From an uncultured Pelagibacteraceae bacterium (GTDB lineage: Bacteria; Pseudomonadota; Alphaproteobacteria; Pelagibacterales; Pelagibacteraceae): a DNA stretch of 64,000 nt. The notes under the pieces are model-generated. The model did no database searches. It was not told the origin of the DNA and was given only the letters and a program-made list of their open reading frames with translations. The number at the start of each line of letters is the position of its first letter. The first letter of the stretch is position 1. Shown here piece by piece: positions 9,723 to 19,838 of the stretch. The stretch lies in contig CACGTU010000006.1 in the NCBI GenBank assembly GCA_902576045.1, forward strand, positions 1 through 64,000, given 5' to 3'. A program made the translations under genes and the position numbers.

Positions 9723-10607
9723 TTAACTCTGACTTTCTATCCAAATTTTTCCAATCTCTTTGGTTAAATCTCGAATTCTTGAGATATATTCTGCTCGTTG
9801 CGCAACACTTATAACGCCTCTGGAATCTAATATATTAAACACATGACTCGATTTTAAACATTGATCATAAGCAGGGAGAGAAATTTTATTTTCAATCATT
9901 GATCTTGCCTCACTTTCTAACATATCAAACATTTTAAAAAGTTTTTCAGTATTTGCGTATTCAAAATTGTATGCTGAAAATTCCTTTTCAGCTTGGTGGA
10001 AGACATCTTTATAAAAGATTCCATCATTATTCCAATCAAGTTCAAAAACATTTTTTTTGTTTTGTATAAACATGCATAATCTTTCTAATCCATAAGTAAT
10101 TTCAACAGAAATAGGATCACATTCAACTCCTGCCATTTGTTGAAAGTAAGTAAACTGTGTTACTTCCATTCCATCACACCAGACTTCCCATCCAAGCCCA
10201 GCTGCTCCTAAAGTAGGGCTTTCCCAGTCGTCCTCTACAAATCTTATATCGTGCTCTTCGTGTTTTATTCCAATTGATGCAATGCTATTAAGATAAAGTT
10301 TTTTTATATTTTTTGGAGAAGGTTTTATTAATACTTGAAATTGATAATAGTGCTGGAGTCTATTTGGATTTTCTCCATATCTTCCATCTGTAGGTCTTCT
10401 AGATGGTTGAACATACGCTGTTTTCCATGGCTTCTTTCCTAAAGATCTCAACGTTGTTGCTGGATGAAATGTTCCAGCTCCAACCTCAACATCATAGGGT
10501 TGTAAAATAATACATCCCTGTTTTGCCCAAAATTTTTGTAAGCTAAATATTGTATCTTGAAATGATAAAATTTTTTCTTTTTTCAATTTAGGTCTTTTAG
10601 AAACCAT
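9723..10607 (-). CDS. glyQ: Glycyl-tRNA synthetase alpha subunit
   Basis: This is the catalytic class II subunit that activates glycine. It contains [20 protein letters not shown], a motif-2-like [16 protein letters not shown], and the segment [18 protein letters not shown], all typical of GlyQ. The length of 294 residues is normal. Its start lies 11 bases inside the end of the upstream S49 peptidase gene, and glyS follows at once. Confidence 0.97.
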   Translation of the reverse strand: MVSKRPKLKKEKILSFQDTIFSLQKFWAKQGCIILQPYDVEVGAGTFHPATTLRSLGKKPWKTAYVQPSRRPTDGRYGENPNRLQHYYQFQVLIKPSPKNIKKLYLNSIASIGIKHEEHDIRFVEDDWESPTLGAAGLGWEVWCDGMEVTQFTYFQQMAGVECDPISVEITYGLERLCMFIQNKKNVFELDWNNDGIFYKDVFHQAEKEFSAYNFEYANTEKLFKMFDMLESEARSMIENKISLPAYDQCLKSSHVFNILDSRGVISVAQRAEYISRIRDLTKEIGKIWIESQS

Positions 10608-11406
10608 ATTTTTGCCAAATAGATCTTTCTTCGATCAAGTTCAAAATTTTATCTGCTTGATTTTCTGAAGAAGATAATTTTTTTGCAAGCCATCCTTTAC
10701 TTTTCTCAAAAATTTTCACTTCAACGTTTTCACCAAATTTTTCTCTTAGAATTTGTTCGGAATTACCCAAACCATCAATTAAACCAAGATCCTTAGATTT
10801 TTTTCCTGACCAAAATTCTCCTGAAAATAATTCAACCCCAATATCTTTTTTCAACTTTGTCTTTCTACTTTCCTCAACTACATCAATAAATTCTTGATGA
10901 AGTTCTAATTGTATATTCTTTAACCTTTTTATATCTTCTTCTTTTTCATCGAGGAATGGATCGAGTGTGCTTTTATTTTTTCCAGCTGTATAAACTCTTC
11001 TTTGAACACCAATTTTTTGAATAAGATCTTTAAATCCAAATGAAGAATAAATAACTCCAATAGAACCAATTATTGAACTAGGATTAGCATATATTTCATC
11101 TCCAGAACAAGCAATTAAGTAGCCGCCAGAAGCCGCAACATCCTCTGCAAATACAATCACTTTTTTTTTATATTTGTCTGCCTGATTTCTAATTAATTTA
11201 TAAATTAAGTGTGACTGTACTGGTGACCCGCCTGGAGAATTAATTGTTATTGCGACTGCTTGGGCTTTTTTCAATGAAAAAGCTTTTTTTATAATTTCCT
11301 CTTGGCTAGAATAATCAATCCCCTGTTTAAATTTTCCAACATTTCCAATAACACCGGATAGCCTGATATGGCTTACAATTTTTTTTTTTTTGAAAAAGGA
11401 AAACAT
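10597..11406 (-). CDS. S49 family serine peptidase (SppA/SohB-like)
   Basis: The 269-residue protein has the ClpP/crotonase-type core of signal peptide peptidase A. The nucleophile is probably Ser93 in [13 protein letters not shown] and the general base Lys145 in [20 protein letters not shown] forms the oxyanion region. No convincing membrane segment or signal peptide is seen at the N-terminus ([18 protein letters not shown]), so it resembles the short SohB-like form. The family degrades cleaved signal peptides; the substrate here is unknown. It leads the glyQ-glyS-ppdK string and overlaps glyQ by 11 bases. Confidence 0.88.
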   Translation of the reverse strand: MFSFFKKKKIVSHIRLSGVIGNVGKFKQGIDYSSQEEIIKKAFSLKKAQAVAITINSPGGSPVQSHLIYKLIRNQADKYKKKVIVFAEDVAASGGYLIACSGDEIYANPSSIIGSIGVIYSSFGFKDLIQKIGVQRRVYTAGKNKSTLDPFLDEKEEDIKRLKNIQLELHQEFIDVVEESRKTKLKKDIGVELFSGEFWSGKKSKDLGLIDGLGNSEQILREKFGENVEVKIFEKSKGWLAKKLSSSENQADKILNLIEERSIWQKYGF

Positions 11407-11410
11407 AAAT

Positions 11411-11444
11411 ATGCTTATTAAAAATTTCGATATTAATAAAGCAT
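11411..11444. repeat. Imperfect inverted repeat in the S49 peptidase / ispB divergent region
   Basis: The arms ATGCTTATTAA (11411-11421) and TTAATAAAGCAT (11433-11444) are inverted repeats with one bulged base and an 11-base centre. It lies directly upstream of the S49 peptidase start at 11406. It could be an operator for either divergent gene or a chance AT-rich palindrome. The rest of the 109-base gap shows nothing firm. Confidence 0.3.
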
Positions 11445-11515
11445 ACTTATAGTTGAAGAAATAGGTGCGTCAATTGATAAGTATTATAATAAACTTAATG
11501 TAATATTTTCGATCT

Positions 11516-12529
11516 ATGGGATCTGTAGTTCAATTAAAAAAGACAATTAACAACTCATATTCGGACTTACTTAAGTCTGTCGAGGATAAACTTATATTGG
11601 TCAATGAAAAAATATCATCAAAATTAACAAGTAAAGTTGATTTAATTCAAAATATGACGGACTATCATTTGGATACAGGTGGAAAGAAATTAAGAGCCCT
11701 TTTAACTTTATCTAGTTCAAAACTTTGTGGATACTCAAAAGGTGGCAGAGATATAAACCTTGCAGCATGTGTAGAATTAATTCACGCTGCAACCTTAATG
11801 CATGATGATGTTATTGATAACGCGCTTGTTAGAAGAAACAAAGAAACACTCAATACTGTCTGGGGAAACAAATCCTCTATTTTAGTTGGAGATTATCTGC
11901 TTAGCAGATGTTTCGAAATGATGGTAGAAGATGGAAGCCTAGAAATTTTAAAACTACTTTCTTCTACTTCTTCAGAAATTGCACAAGGAGAAGTGTTACA
12001 ACTTCAGCATCACGGAGAGATAGATATGCTCGAAGAAACATACCTAAAAATTATTTCTTTGAAAACTGCAGCACTTTTTTCAGCATCTACTAAAGTTGGG
12101 GCAATATTGGCGAATAGAGATAATAAATACAAAGAAGCTTTAGAGTTTTATGGAAAAAATTTAGGTCTTACATTTCAAATAGCAGACGATGCTTTAGATT
12201 ATAATTCAGAACTTAAATTATTTGGAAAAAAAATAGGTAATGATTTTTATGAGGGAAAAATTACTTTACCAATAATATTGTTATATCAAAGGTGTTCAAG
12301 TGAAGAAAAAAAATATTTGAAAAATTTGTTTGAAAAACAAAATAGAGATGAAAATGAATTCAAAAATACTCTTGAGAAAATAAAAAAATATAAAATTATA
12401 AATGAGTGCTATAAAAAAGCTGAATATTTTATAAACTTAGCATCTAACTCATTGTCAATCTTCGAGGAGAACCAAGATAAAAATATTCTTAAAAATTTGA
12501 CATCATTTAGTTTAGAAAGAAATTTTTAA
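11516..12529 (+). CDS. ispB: Long-chain polyprenyl diphosphate synthase (IspB type)
   Basis: A trans-prenyltransferase with both aspartate-rich motifs: LMHDDVIDNALVRR (first DDxxD) and IADDALDYNSE (second), plus GGKKLRALL near the start. The length of 337 residues suits the synthase that makes the ubiquinone side chain, as distinct from the FPP synthase at 16175-17044. Chain length cannot be read reliably. It converges with pdxH with a 4-base overlap. Confidence 0.93.
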   Translation: MGSVVQLKKTINNSYSDLLKSVEDKLILVNEKISSKLTSKVDLIQNMTDYHLDTGGKKLRALLTLSSSKLCGYSKGGRDINLAACVELIHAATLMHDDVIDNALVRRNKETLNTVWGNKSSILVGDYLLSRCFEMMVEDGSLEILKLLSSTSSEIAQGEVLQLQHHGEIDMLEETYLKIISLKTAALFSASTKVGAILANRDNKYKEALEFYGKNLGLTFQIADDALDYNSELKLFGKKIGNDFYEGKITLPIILLYQRCSSEEKKYLKNLFEKQNRDENEFKNTLEKIKKYKIINECYKKAEYFINLASNSLSIFEENQDKNILKNLTSFSLERNF

Positions 12530-13149
12530 GGAGATAATAAAATCTTTTTCCAATCCTTTTTTTCTTTAATATATTTCAGTCTCTCATGTATTCTAAATTC
12601 ACCATCTAGCCAGAATTCTATTGACCTCGGCTTTAACCGCCATCCTGACCAATGTTTTGGTCTTGGGACATTATTTTGTTCAGGATATTTGGATTTAAAG
12701 TTTCTAATCGACTCTGTAAGCTCTTTTCGATTTGAAATTTCTGAGCTTTGATTTGATGCCCAAGCACCAATTCTGCTTTCATATTTTCTAGAGGAATAAT
12801 ATTCGTCTGCCTCAGTATCAGAAACTTGTTCAGCTGCACCTTCGATCCTTATTTGCCTAAGTAAACTTTTCCAATGAAAACACATTGATATATTTGGATT
12901 TTTTTTAATAGCTAATCCTTTAGCACTGTTAAAATTTGTATAAAAAACAAACCCTGTCTCATTAAAATCTTTTAATAAAACCATTCTGACCGAAGTGTAT
13001 CCACGGTCATCTGATGTGCCTAGTGCAACTGCATTTGGGTCATTTAACTCCGTTTTTTTTGCTTCATCAAACCATTCCTTAAATAATTCAAATGGATTAT
13101 TTTTTTCACCAAAACATATATCTAGACCAAAAGAGTTTTTTTCGTTCAT
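12526..13149 (-). CDS. pdxH: Pyridoxamine/pyridoxine 5'-phosphate oxidase
   Basis: This FMN enzyme oxidises PNP or PMP to pyridoxal phosphate. Motifs include ALGTSDDRGYTSVRMVLLKDF, FYTNFNSAKG, the PdxH segment IGAWASNQSS and the C-terminal WLDGEFRIHERLKY. I place the start at the ATG 13147-13149 (207 residues) instead of the upstream ATG at 13188, because the extra 13 residues ([13 protein letters not shown]) are unlike the family and would overlap the aroC start. It diverges from aroC across about 32 bases. Confidence 0.94.
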   Translation of the reverse strand: MNEKNSFGLDICFGEKNNPFELFKEWFDEAKKTELNDPNAVALGTSDDRGYTSVRMVLLKDFNETGFVFYTNFNSAKGLAIKKNPNISMCFHWKSLLRQIRIEGAAEQVSDTEADEYYSSRKYESRIGAWASNQSSEISNRKELTESIRNFKSKYPEQNNVPRPKHWSGWRLKPRSIEFWLDGEFRIHERLKYIKEKKDWKKILLSP

Positions 13150-13181
13150 AATTTTAACAAAATAACTTATATAATAAATAT

Positions 13182-14267
13182 ATGTCATTTAATACCTTTG
13201 GGAAAATATTTAGATTCACGACTTGGGGAGAGTCTCATGGACCAGCAATTGGATGTGTAGTCGATGGTTGCCCACCTAATATCAAAATAAATATTGACGA
13301 AATTCAGAAAGATTTAAATAAAAGAAAACCTGGTCAATCAAAATTTACAACTCAAAGAAAAGAAGATGATAGAGTTGAAATTTTATCTGGTATTTTTGAA
13401 GGCAAAACAACTGGAACTCCGATTTCAATGATAATTTATAATAAAGATATGAGATCTAAAGACTATGGAAATATTAAAAATAAATTTAGGCCAGGACATG
13501 CAGATTTTACCTATTTTAAAAAATATGGAATTAGAGATTATAGAGGAGGAGGAAGACAATCTGCAAGAGAGACAGCCTCTAGGGTTGCAGCAGGAGGTAT
13601 AGCAAAACAAATATTAAAATTTATTCTAGGAAAAAAATATGATGTTGTTGGAGGAGTAACTCAATTAGGAATCTTAGGATCTAATCCAGAAAATTGGAAC
13701 GAAAAATTTATCAAAAAAAATCAATTATTTTGTCCAGATAAATCTGTGCTAAAGCTTTGGGAAAAATATTTACTTAGTATAAGAAAAGCGGGATCATCTT
13801 GTGGGGCAATTATTGAAATCAGAGCTAAGGGAGTACCTGTAGGATTAGGGGCGCCAATTTATTCAAAATTAGATATGGACCTTGCATCAGCTATGATGAG
13901 CATCAATGCTGTAAAGGGAGTAAACATAGGATCTGGAATGAATTCTGCTCAATTGACAGGTGAAGAAAATTCAGATGAAATTAATCAAAGAGGGAAATCT
14001 ACAAAATTCAATTCGAACAATGCTGGCGGTATTTTGGGCGGTATATCAAGTGGTCAAGATATAATTGTATCATTTGCTGTCAAACCGACTTCATCGATAT
14101 TATCTACTAGAAAAACAATTGATAAGTTTGGGAAAAATACAACTATATCTGTTAAAGGCCGACATGATCCTTGCGTAGGGATAAGAGCCGTTCCTATAGG
14201 AGAGGCTATGATGCATTGTGTAATACTTGATCACTACTTGCTAAATAAAGCTCAATGTGGAAACTAA
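13182..14267 (+). CDS. aroC: Chorismate synthase
   Basis: The last shikimate-pathway enzyme, FMN-dependent, converting EPSP to chorismate. It shows [17 protein letters not shown], the stretch [34 protein letters not shown] and the C-terminal [16 protein letters not shown]. The length of 361 residues is normal. It converges with dxs with a 4-base overlap. Confidence 0.97.
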   Translation: MSFNTFGKIFRFTTWGESHGPAIGCVVDGCPPNIKINIDEIQKDLNKRKPGQSKFTTQRKEDDRVEILSGIFEGKTTGTPISMIIYNKDMRSKDYGNIKNKFRPGHADFTYFKKYGIRDYRGGGRQSARETASRVAAGGIAKQILKFILGKKYDVVGGVTQLGILGSNPENWNEKFIKKNQLFCPDKSVLKLWEKYLLSIRKAGSSCGAIIEIRAKGVPVGLGAPIYSKLDMDLASAMMSINAVKGVNIGSGMNSAQLTGEENSDEINQRGKSTKFNSNNAGGILGGISSGQDIIVSFAVKPTSSILSTRKTIDKFGKNTTISVKGRHDPCVGIRAVPIGEAMMHCVILDHYLLNKAQCGN

Positions 14268-16174
14268 TTAATCTTTTTTACTATTACTTTTGAATTTAAA
14301 ACTTCTAGTACTTTATTTTCAATAGATAAAGCATCCAGTCCAGCAGATTTATACATATTTTCAGGCTTATCTTGATCTATAAACTTGTCTGGGAGTATCA
14401 TTGATCTAAATTTAAGATTTGAATCTAAAAGATTTTTATCATTTAAAAAATTACTTACGTGTGCCCCAAAACCACCTATAGATCCTTCTTCAATTGTAAT
14501 TATCACCTCATGATTTGTTGCTAATTGCCAAATTAAATTTTCATCAAGAGGTTTGGCAAAACGTGCATCTACGATACTTGCATTAACTCCTTTTTTTCTC
14601 AAATTTTCTTCAGCAATTAAACATTCATTTAATCTTGCTCCAAAATTCAAAATAGCAATTTTCTTTCCTTCTCTAACAACTTTTGCTTTTCCTATTTGGA
14701 TTTTCTCACTTATATCAGGTAACTGAACTCCAGTGCCATTTCCTCTGGGATATCTAAATGCACATGGTTTGTCATTAATTTCTATAGATGTGTTTATCAT
14801 TTTTACCAATTCTGCCTCATCGCTAGCTGCCATAACAATAAAATTTGGTAGAGTAGCCAAATATGTTATATCAAAAGATCCAGCATGTGTTGGGCCATCT
14901 GCTCCCACGAGACCTGCTCTATCTATTGCAAATCTTACTGGTAAACTTTGAATTGCAACATCATGTACCACTTGGTCATAAGCTCTCTGTAAAAAAGTAG
15001 AATATATTGATGCATAAGGCTTATAACCTTCTGTTGCTAGACCGGCGGCAAAAGTTACCGCATGTTGTTCTGCTATTCCCACATCAAACATTCTATTAGG
15101 AAATTTATTTCCAAAAATATCCATTCCTGTACCTGAAGGCATCGCGGCAGTTATACCAACTATTTTGCTGTCATTTTCAGCATGCTTAACAAGAGTATTT
15201 GCATATACTTTTGTATAAGATGGCGCTTTTGAATCACTTTTTTGCTGTATGCCTGTTTTAATATTAAACTTAGATACCCCATGATATTTATCCTCTGACT
15301 TTTCTGCGAAACTGTAACCTTTCCCTTTTTGTGTTTTAATGTGAATTAATATTGGTCCTTTATGTTTTGACTCTTTTGCATTTTTTAAAACAGGTAGCAA
15401 AACATCCAAATCGTGTCCATCTATTGGGCCAATGTAATAAAAACCTAATGAATTAAATAAAGTTCCACCAGTAACAACTGATCTAAGAAAATCCTCTGCT
15501 TCGCCAGCTTTTTTACTAAATCTTTTTGAAAATGATGAAAAAATTAATTTTAATGTTTCTCTAAAGTTAAAATAAATTTTTCCTGAAAAAATTTTTGCTA
15601 GATAAGACTTCATTGCACCAACGGGTTTTGCAATCGACATATCATTATCATTTAAAATAACTATCATTTTTGTTTTTGATGCACCGGCATTATTCATAGC
15701 CTCATATGCCATTCCAGCACTCATTGCTCCATCTCCTATTACAGCAACTACCTCTTCTGATTTATTTGAAAGTTTATTTGCAGTTGCTATTCCTAATCCA
15801 GCAGATATTGAAGTCGAGCTGTGTGCTGCACCAAATGGATCAAACTCACTTTCTAATCTTTTTGTAAAACCTGATAAGCCATTGCCTTGTCTAAGAGTTT
15901 TAATCTTATCTTTTCTTCCAGTTAATATTTTGTGAGGATAAGATTGATGACCAACATCCCAAATAATTTTATCTTTTGGTGTATCAAAAATATAATGTAA
16001 AGCTACTGTTAACTCTACAACTCCAAGACCCGCACCTAAATGACCACCAGTTTCTGATACCGCATTTATCATTTCTTCTCTTAACTCATCCTTAAGTATT
16101 TTAAGTTCAGAATGATTCAACTGTTTCAAATCTGTTGGAAAATTAATTTTATTTAAGAATTTTGTTTTGCTCAT
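14264..16174 (-). CDS. dxs: 1-deoxy-D-xylulose-5-phosphate synthase
   Basis: This thiamine-diphosphate enzyme condenses pyruvate and glyceraldehyde-3-phosphate, the first step of the MEP isoprenoid route. It has [20 protein letters not shown], the ThDP motif [18 protein letters not shown]...LNDNDMSI and the transketolase-type pyrimidine domain ([16 protein letters not shown]). The length of 636 residues fits. It follows ispA and xseB on the same strand with start and stop adjacent, as in the common bacterial xseB-ispA-dxs operon. Confidence 0.97.
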   Translation of the reverse strand: MSKTKFLNKINFPTDLKQLNHSELKILKDELREEMINAVSETGGHLGAGLGVVELTVALHYIFDTPKDKIIWDVGHQSYPHKILTGRKDKIKTLRQGNGLSGFTKRLESEFDPFGAAHSSTSISAGLGIATANKLSNKSEEVVAVIGDGAMSAGMAYEAMNNAGASKTKMIVILNDNDMSIAKPVGAMKSYLAKIFSGKIYFNFRETLKLIFSSFSKRFSKKAGEAEDFLRSVVTGGTLFNSLGFYYIGPIDGHDLDVLLPVLKNAKESKHKGPILIHIKTQKGKGYSFAEKSEDKYHGVSKFNIKTGIQQKSDSKAPSYTKVYANTLVKHAENDSKIVGITAAMPSGTGMDIFGNKFPNRMFDVGIAEQHAVTFAAGLATEGYKPYASIYSTFLQRAYDQVVHDVAIQSLPVRFAIDRAGLVGADGPTHAGSFDITYLATLPNFIVMAASDEAELVKMINTSIEINDKPCAFRYPRGNGTGVQLPDISEKIQIGKAKVVREGKKIAILNFGARLNECLIAEENLRKKGVNASIVDARFAKPLDENLIWQLATNHEVIITIEEGSIGGFGAHVSNFLNDKNLLDSNLKFRSMILPDKFIDQDKPENMYKSAGLDALSIENKVLEVLNSKVIVKKIN

Positions 16175-17044
16175 TTACTTATTTCTATTTAAAATATATT
16201 TAACAGATGCCTTTAAATTATTAGAATTTTTACCATATTTTTTTAATGTGGCAAAAATTTCTTCTTTAAGAATATTGGCATACTTTATTGAATTTTGTTG
16301 TCCTAAAACGCGAATAATAGTTGCCTTACCCCTCGCTAAATCTTTTTGAGTTTTTTTACCAGCAATTTGCATATTTCCATTATAATCAATTAAATCATCA
16401 GCAATTTGAAATAAAAGTCCAATTTTTTCTCCTATTTTTTCAAATTTTTTTATTTCTTTAAATTTTCCAGAAACAATAACTGGTGCCAAACAACAAAAAG
16501 AAAATAATTTACCAGTTTTTTTAATTTGCATATCTATAATTTTATTTAATGGTATTTTTTTTTTTTCAAAATTTAAATCTGAAAACTGTCCTCCAGCCAC
16601 GCCTTCATGACCAGAACATTTTGATATAGAATTAATTAATAAATTTTTTTTTTTATCATTAATATTTAAAATTTTATCTGACAAAATTTCAAAGGCTAAG
16701 GTTAGAAGGGAATTCCCTGCTAAAACCGCTGTAGATTCACCAAATTTTTTATGTGTACTTAATTTTCCCCTTCTAAAATCATCATCATCCATGCAAGGCA
16801 AATCATCATGAATAAGTGAATAAGCGTGTATGCACTCAACTGCAGCCCCAATATGGATTACAGATCTATAATTTATTTTAAATATACTTCCAATATCATA
16901 AATTATTTTTGATCTTATCTTCTTACCGCCTGAAAATAGGCCATAAGACATTGGTTTAATTAAATCAGTTTTATTTTGTTTTTTTAAATATTTTTTAAGA
17001 AAATTATTCGTATCTATTGCAATTTTATTTAATCTTTTTTGCAT
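16175..17044 (-). CDS. ispA: Farnesyl diphosphate synthase (IspA)
   Basis: A short-chain trans-prenyltransferase with SYGLFSGGKKIRSKI, the first aspartate motif DDLPCMDDDDFRRG and the second QIADDLIDYNG. The two-residue insertion within the first motif (DDLPCMD) is typical of bacterial FPP synthase. I choose the ATG at 17042-17044 (289 residues); the longer frame from 17122 would add 26 Lys/Asn-rich residues and overlap most of the xseB 3' end. Even so it overlaps xseB by 20 bases. Confidence 0.9.
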   Translation of the reverse strand: MQKRLNKIAIDTNNFLKKYLKKQNKTDLIKPMSYGLFSGGKKIRSKIIYDIGSIFKINYRSVIHIGAAVECIHAYSLIHDDLPCMDDDDFRRGKLSTHKKFGESTAVLAGNSLLTLAFEILSDKILNINDKKKNLLINSISKCSGHEGVAGGQFSDLNFEKKKIPLNKIIDMQIKKTGKLFSFCCLAPVIVSGKFKEIKKFEKIGEKIGLLFQIADDLIDYNGNMQIAGKKTQKDLARGKATIIRVLGQQNSIKYANILKEEIFATLKKYGKNSNNLKASVKYILNRNK

Positions 17045-17276
17045 TTTTAATCGATATTTCGTTGATTTTAAATTTTGCTGACTCTGAAATTTCTTTAGAG
17101 GATTTTTGGAATTTTTTTTCAATTAAATTATTTAATCTAATAAGTTTTTGATATTCATCTAGTGACTCTTCTAAATTTTTTTGATTTTCTAAATTTTGAA
17201 TAATTTTATTAGCAATTTGTGTTAACTCATTCAAAGTTTTTGAATTAATATCATCTGGCAAATTTTTTTCATTCAT
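17025..17276 (-). CDS. xseB: Exodeoxyribonuclease VII small subunit
   Basis: An 83-residue, all-helical protein with TLNELTQIANKIIQNLE and the hallmark LEESLDEYQKLIRLNNLIEKKF, which matches XseB (LEEALALYERGV...C). It partners XseA (not in window) in single-strand DNA degradation. The C-terminal 25 residues are more basic than usual. It is the first gene of the xseB-ispA-dxs string and diverges from the Sua5 gene across 20 bases. Confidence 0.85.
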   Translation of the reverse strand: MNEKNLPDDINSKTLNELTQIANKIIQNLENQKNLEESLDEYQKLIRLNNLIEKKFQKSSKEISESAKFKINEISIKNAKKIK

Positions 17277-17296
17277 ATAATAGTTGGTAATATTAT

Positions 17297-18226
17297 ATGA
17301 ATATCAATCTTTCAAATATTAAAAAAGCAGTAAAATATCTCAATAAAAATGAGTGTATTGGAATTCCTACAGAGACAGTTTATGGTTTAGCGGCGAATGC
17401 TTACTCAGATAAAGCAACAGATAAGATTTTTAAATTAAAAAAAAGACCAAGAAAAAATCCTCTTATTGTTCATTATTATAATTTAAAAGATCTAAAAAAT
17501 GATTGTAAAATTGACAATCAATTTTTGAGTCTATATTCAAAGTTTTGTCCTGGACCCATAACCTTTGTCTTGGAGTTAAAAGAAAAAAGTAAAATTTCAA
17601 ATAATGTTACTAATAATAAAAATACTATTGCAGTTCGCTTCCCAAAACACAAAATCGCTAGAAAACTATTAAAAAATTTAAATTTTCCTTTAGCTGCACC
17701 TAGTGCTAATATTTCTAAGAGTATTAGTGCTGTATGTAAAACCGATGTGATTGAAGAGTTTGGGAAAAAAATCAAATTTGTCTTAGATGGTGGGAAGTCA
17801 AAAGAGGGCCTAGAGTCTACAATAGTTAATTTAGTAGGTAATCAAAAAATATTGAGATTAGGCAGTCTAGACAGAGGTAAAATAGAAAAATATTTAATTA
17901 AAAAAAGAACTAACAAAAAAAAAGATATAGTAATGCCCGGGCAGGGAAGAATTCACTACTCACCGGGTTTGCCTATAAGACTAAACATTAAAAGACCAAA
18001 AAAATTTGAAGCTTTCTTATTAATTTCAAAAAGAATTAAATCAAATAAAAATTTTTTTTACCTAAGTAAAAATAAAAATTTAAAGGAAGTAGCGAAAAAT
18101 TTATATAAAACATTAAGAAAAGTTAAAAAAAAAGGTTTTAGACAAATCTCTATTGAGAGAATTCCTAATCGGGGTATCGGTGAGGCAATTAATGATAGAT
18201 TGTTACGGGCAGCTGTAAAAAAATGA
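17297..18226 (+). CDS. L-threonylcarbamoyladenylate synthase, Sua5 type
   Basis: The YrdC domain covers about residues 10-200 (ECIGIPTETVYGLAANAYS, KKRPRKNPLIVHY, AAPSANISKSISA, and an STIVNL segment). A C-terminal Sua5 domain follows after PGQGRIHYSPGLPIRL. The enzyme makes threonylcarbamoyl-AMP for the t6A modification of ANN-decoding tRNAs. The 309-residue, two-domain form is Sua5 rather than the short TsaC. The stop overlaps the start of the next ABC gene by 4 bases. Confidence 0.92.
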   Translation: MNINLSNIKKAVKYLNKNECIGIPTETVYGLAANAYSDKATDKIFKLKKRPRKNPLIVHYYNLKDLKNDCKIDNQFLSLYSKFCPGPITFVLELKEKSKISNNVTNNKNTIAVRFPKHKIARKLLKNLNFPLAAPSANISKSISAVCKTDVIEEFGKKIKFVLDGGKSKEGLESTIVNLVGNQKILRLGSLDRGKIEKYLIKKRTNKKKDIVMPGQGRIHYSPGLPIRLNIKRPKKFEAFLLISKRIKSNKNFFYLSKNKNLKEVAKNLYKTLRKVKKKGFRQISIERIPNRGIGEAINDRLLRAAVKK

Positions 18227-18960
18227 AAACTTTAGTTGAAGTGCAAAATCTAAAAAAAAACTATGGTGATAAGCAAGCCGTAAAATCAATATCATTTAAA
18301 ATAAATGAAAATGAAATTTTAGGCCTTTTAGGCCCAAATGGATCTGGAAAAACAACTACTATTGGTATGATGTTAGGTTTACTAAAACCAACAAGTGGTG
18401 AAATTTTAATTGAGGGCGATAAAATAGAGGATGATAGAATTAAAATACTTCAAAAAATTAATTTCATATCTCCCTATATTGAACTTCCAAAAAAATTAAC
18501 TGTGAAACAAAATTTAATTGTCTTTGGAAAACTCTATAAAATTAAAAATTTAAATGATAGAATTGACTACCTGACATCAAAACTTCGTTTAAGTGATATA
18601 CTAAACCGAATAACTGGTGAACTTTCATCTGGACAAAAAAATAGAGCGAGTTTAGCAAAATCATTAATAAATGATCCTAAGGTGCTATTATTAGATGAGC
18701 CTACAGCATCTCTAGATCCAGAAATTGGTGATTTTATAAGATCTTTTTTAGAAGATTATAAGAAAGAAAAAAAAATATCTATTTTGCTTGCTTCACATAA
18801 CATGAATGAAGTCACTAGATTATGCAAATCAATTTTGATGATGAAAGATGGGATAATTGTTGACAGTGGGAGTCCTGCTAGCCTTATAGAGAAACATGGT
18901 AGAAAAAATTTAGAGGAAGTATTTTTAAAACTTTCAAGGAGATCTAATGAGCATAATTAA
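18223..18960 (+). CDS. ABC transporter ATP-binding protein (ABC-2/NodI-like)
   Basis: A complete nucleotide-binding domain: Walker A GPNGSGKTTT at about 37-46, signature LSSGQKNR, Walker B VLLLDEPTASLDP and the switch His in ASHNM. The best resemblance is to the CcmA/NodI/DrrA class that pairs with ABC-2 permeases. The permease gene follows with a 14-base overlap. The substrate is unknown; export of a lipid, sugar or drug-like compound is possible. Confidence 0.9.
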   Translation: MKTLVEVQNLKKNYGDKQAVKSISFKINENEILGLLGPNGSGKTTTIGMMLGLLKPTSGEILIEGDKIEDDRIKILQKINFISPYIELPKKLTVKQNLIVFGKLYKIKNLNDRIDYLTSKLRLSDILNRITGELSSGQKNRASLAKSLINDPKVLLLDEPTASLDPEIGDFIRSFLEDYKKEKKISILLASHNMNEVTRLCKSILMMKDGIIVDSGSPASLIEKHGRKNLEEVFLKLSRRSNEHN

Positions 18961-19738
18961 AATGTATGGGTTATTTTTAAGGCATTTTTATTTAATCACT
19001 AGGTCATTTCCAAGAATACTGGATTTAATCTACTGGCCATCAATTCAAATTACATTGTGGGGTTTTATTTCAAATTTTTTTGCATCTCATACTACTTATT
19101 ACAACAATGCAGTTGGTGTTATATTAACATGTGCAATACTTTATGATTTTTTGTTTAGAACAAGTATTGGTTTTAACATGTTATTCCTTGAAGAAATTTG
19201 GAGCAGAAACTTTACAAATCTCTTTATAGCTCCAATGAAAATTAGTGAAATTCTAACCTCACTAATTTTCACTGCTTTGGTGCGAGCATTAATTGGTTTA
19301 ATACCTGCTGTTTTATTAACTTCTCCACTATTTGGAATTTCAATCTTAGAACTTGGAATTTATCTATTTTTTCTTTTTTTAAGTCTTTATATATTTGGGA
19401 TTACATTGGGAATTTTAGTGTCAGCAGGGCTTCTAAGATTTGGACCTTCGTTTGAAAATATTGCTTGGTCAACTATGTTTTTATTAGCTCCATTTGGTTG
19501 TATATATTACCCAATTGAGATTCTTCCAGAGATTTTTCAAAAAATAGCTTATATGTTACCACTCGTTTATATTTTTGAAGAGGCAAGAAACATATTAATA
19601 AATAATACAGTTGATATATCAAATTTAATACAGGCTTATATGTTAAATATGGTTTATATCATTATTTCAATTACTTTATTTTTTTACTCATTTAATAAAG
19701 CAAGAGATAAAGGCACACTAATAAATATTGGTGAATAA
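18947..19738 (+). CDS. ABC-2 type transporter permease
   Basis: A hydrophobic 263-residue protein with about six membrane segments and the ABC-2 fold, including a conserved SPLFGIS... loop and the C-terminal pattern LPLVYIFEEARN. It is translationally coupled to the ATPase upstream. Its TAA at 19736-19738 is immediately followed by the encoded CCA of the convergent tRNA-Arg gene. The substrate cannot be read. Confidence 0.88.
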   Translation: MSIIKMYGLFLRHFYLITRSFPRILDLIYWPSIQITLWGFISNFFASHTTYYNNAVGVILTCAILYDFLFRTSIGFNMLFLEEIWSRNFTNLFIAPMKISEILTSLIFTALVRALIGLIPAVLLTSPLFGISILELGIYLFFLFLSLYIFGITLGILVSAGLLRFGPSFENIAWSTMFLLAPFGCIYYPIEILPEIFQKIAYMLPLVYIFEEARNILINNTVDISNLIQAYMLNMVYIIISITLFFYSFNKARDKGTLINIGE

Positions 19739-19815
19739 TGGCGCGCCCGCAAGGAGTCGAACCCTGAACCTCCAGAGCCGAAATCTGGCGCTCTATCCAG
19801 TTGAGCTACGAGCGC
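19739..19815 (-). tRNA. tRNA-Arg (anticodon TCG), CCA encoded
   Basis: The minus strand folds as acceptor GCGCTCG/CGGGCGC, D-arm GCTC...GAGC, anticodon stem CCAGA/TCTGG with loop TTTCGGC giving anticodon TCG, and T-arm with TTCGACT. The CCA is encoded at 19739-19741, directly after the ABC permease stop codon on the other strand. Confidence 0.95.
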
Positions 19816-19838
19816 ATTATGTACTATTATATCAATAA

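Noticed and set aside
11474-11490. TTGATA and TATAAT boxes upstream of ispB
   Set aside because: They are only 5 bases apart, so they cannot form one promoter, and no partner boxes at proper spacing were found.
13149-13188. Upstream start for pdxH at 13188
   Set aside because: The 13 extra residues are not family-like and the start would overlap the divergent aroC gene.
17044-17122. Upstream start for ispA adding 26 residues
   Set aside because: The added Lys/Asn-rich stretch is not family-like and lies wholly inside xseB.
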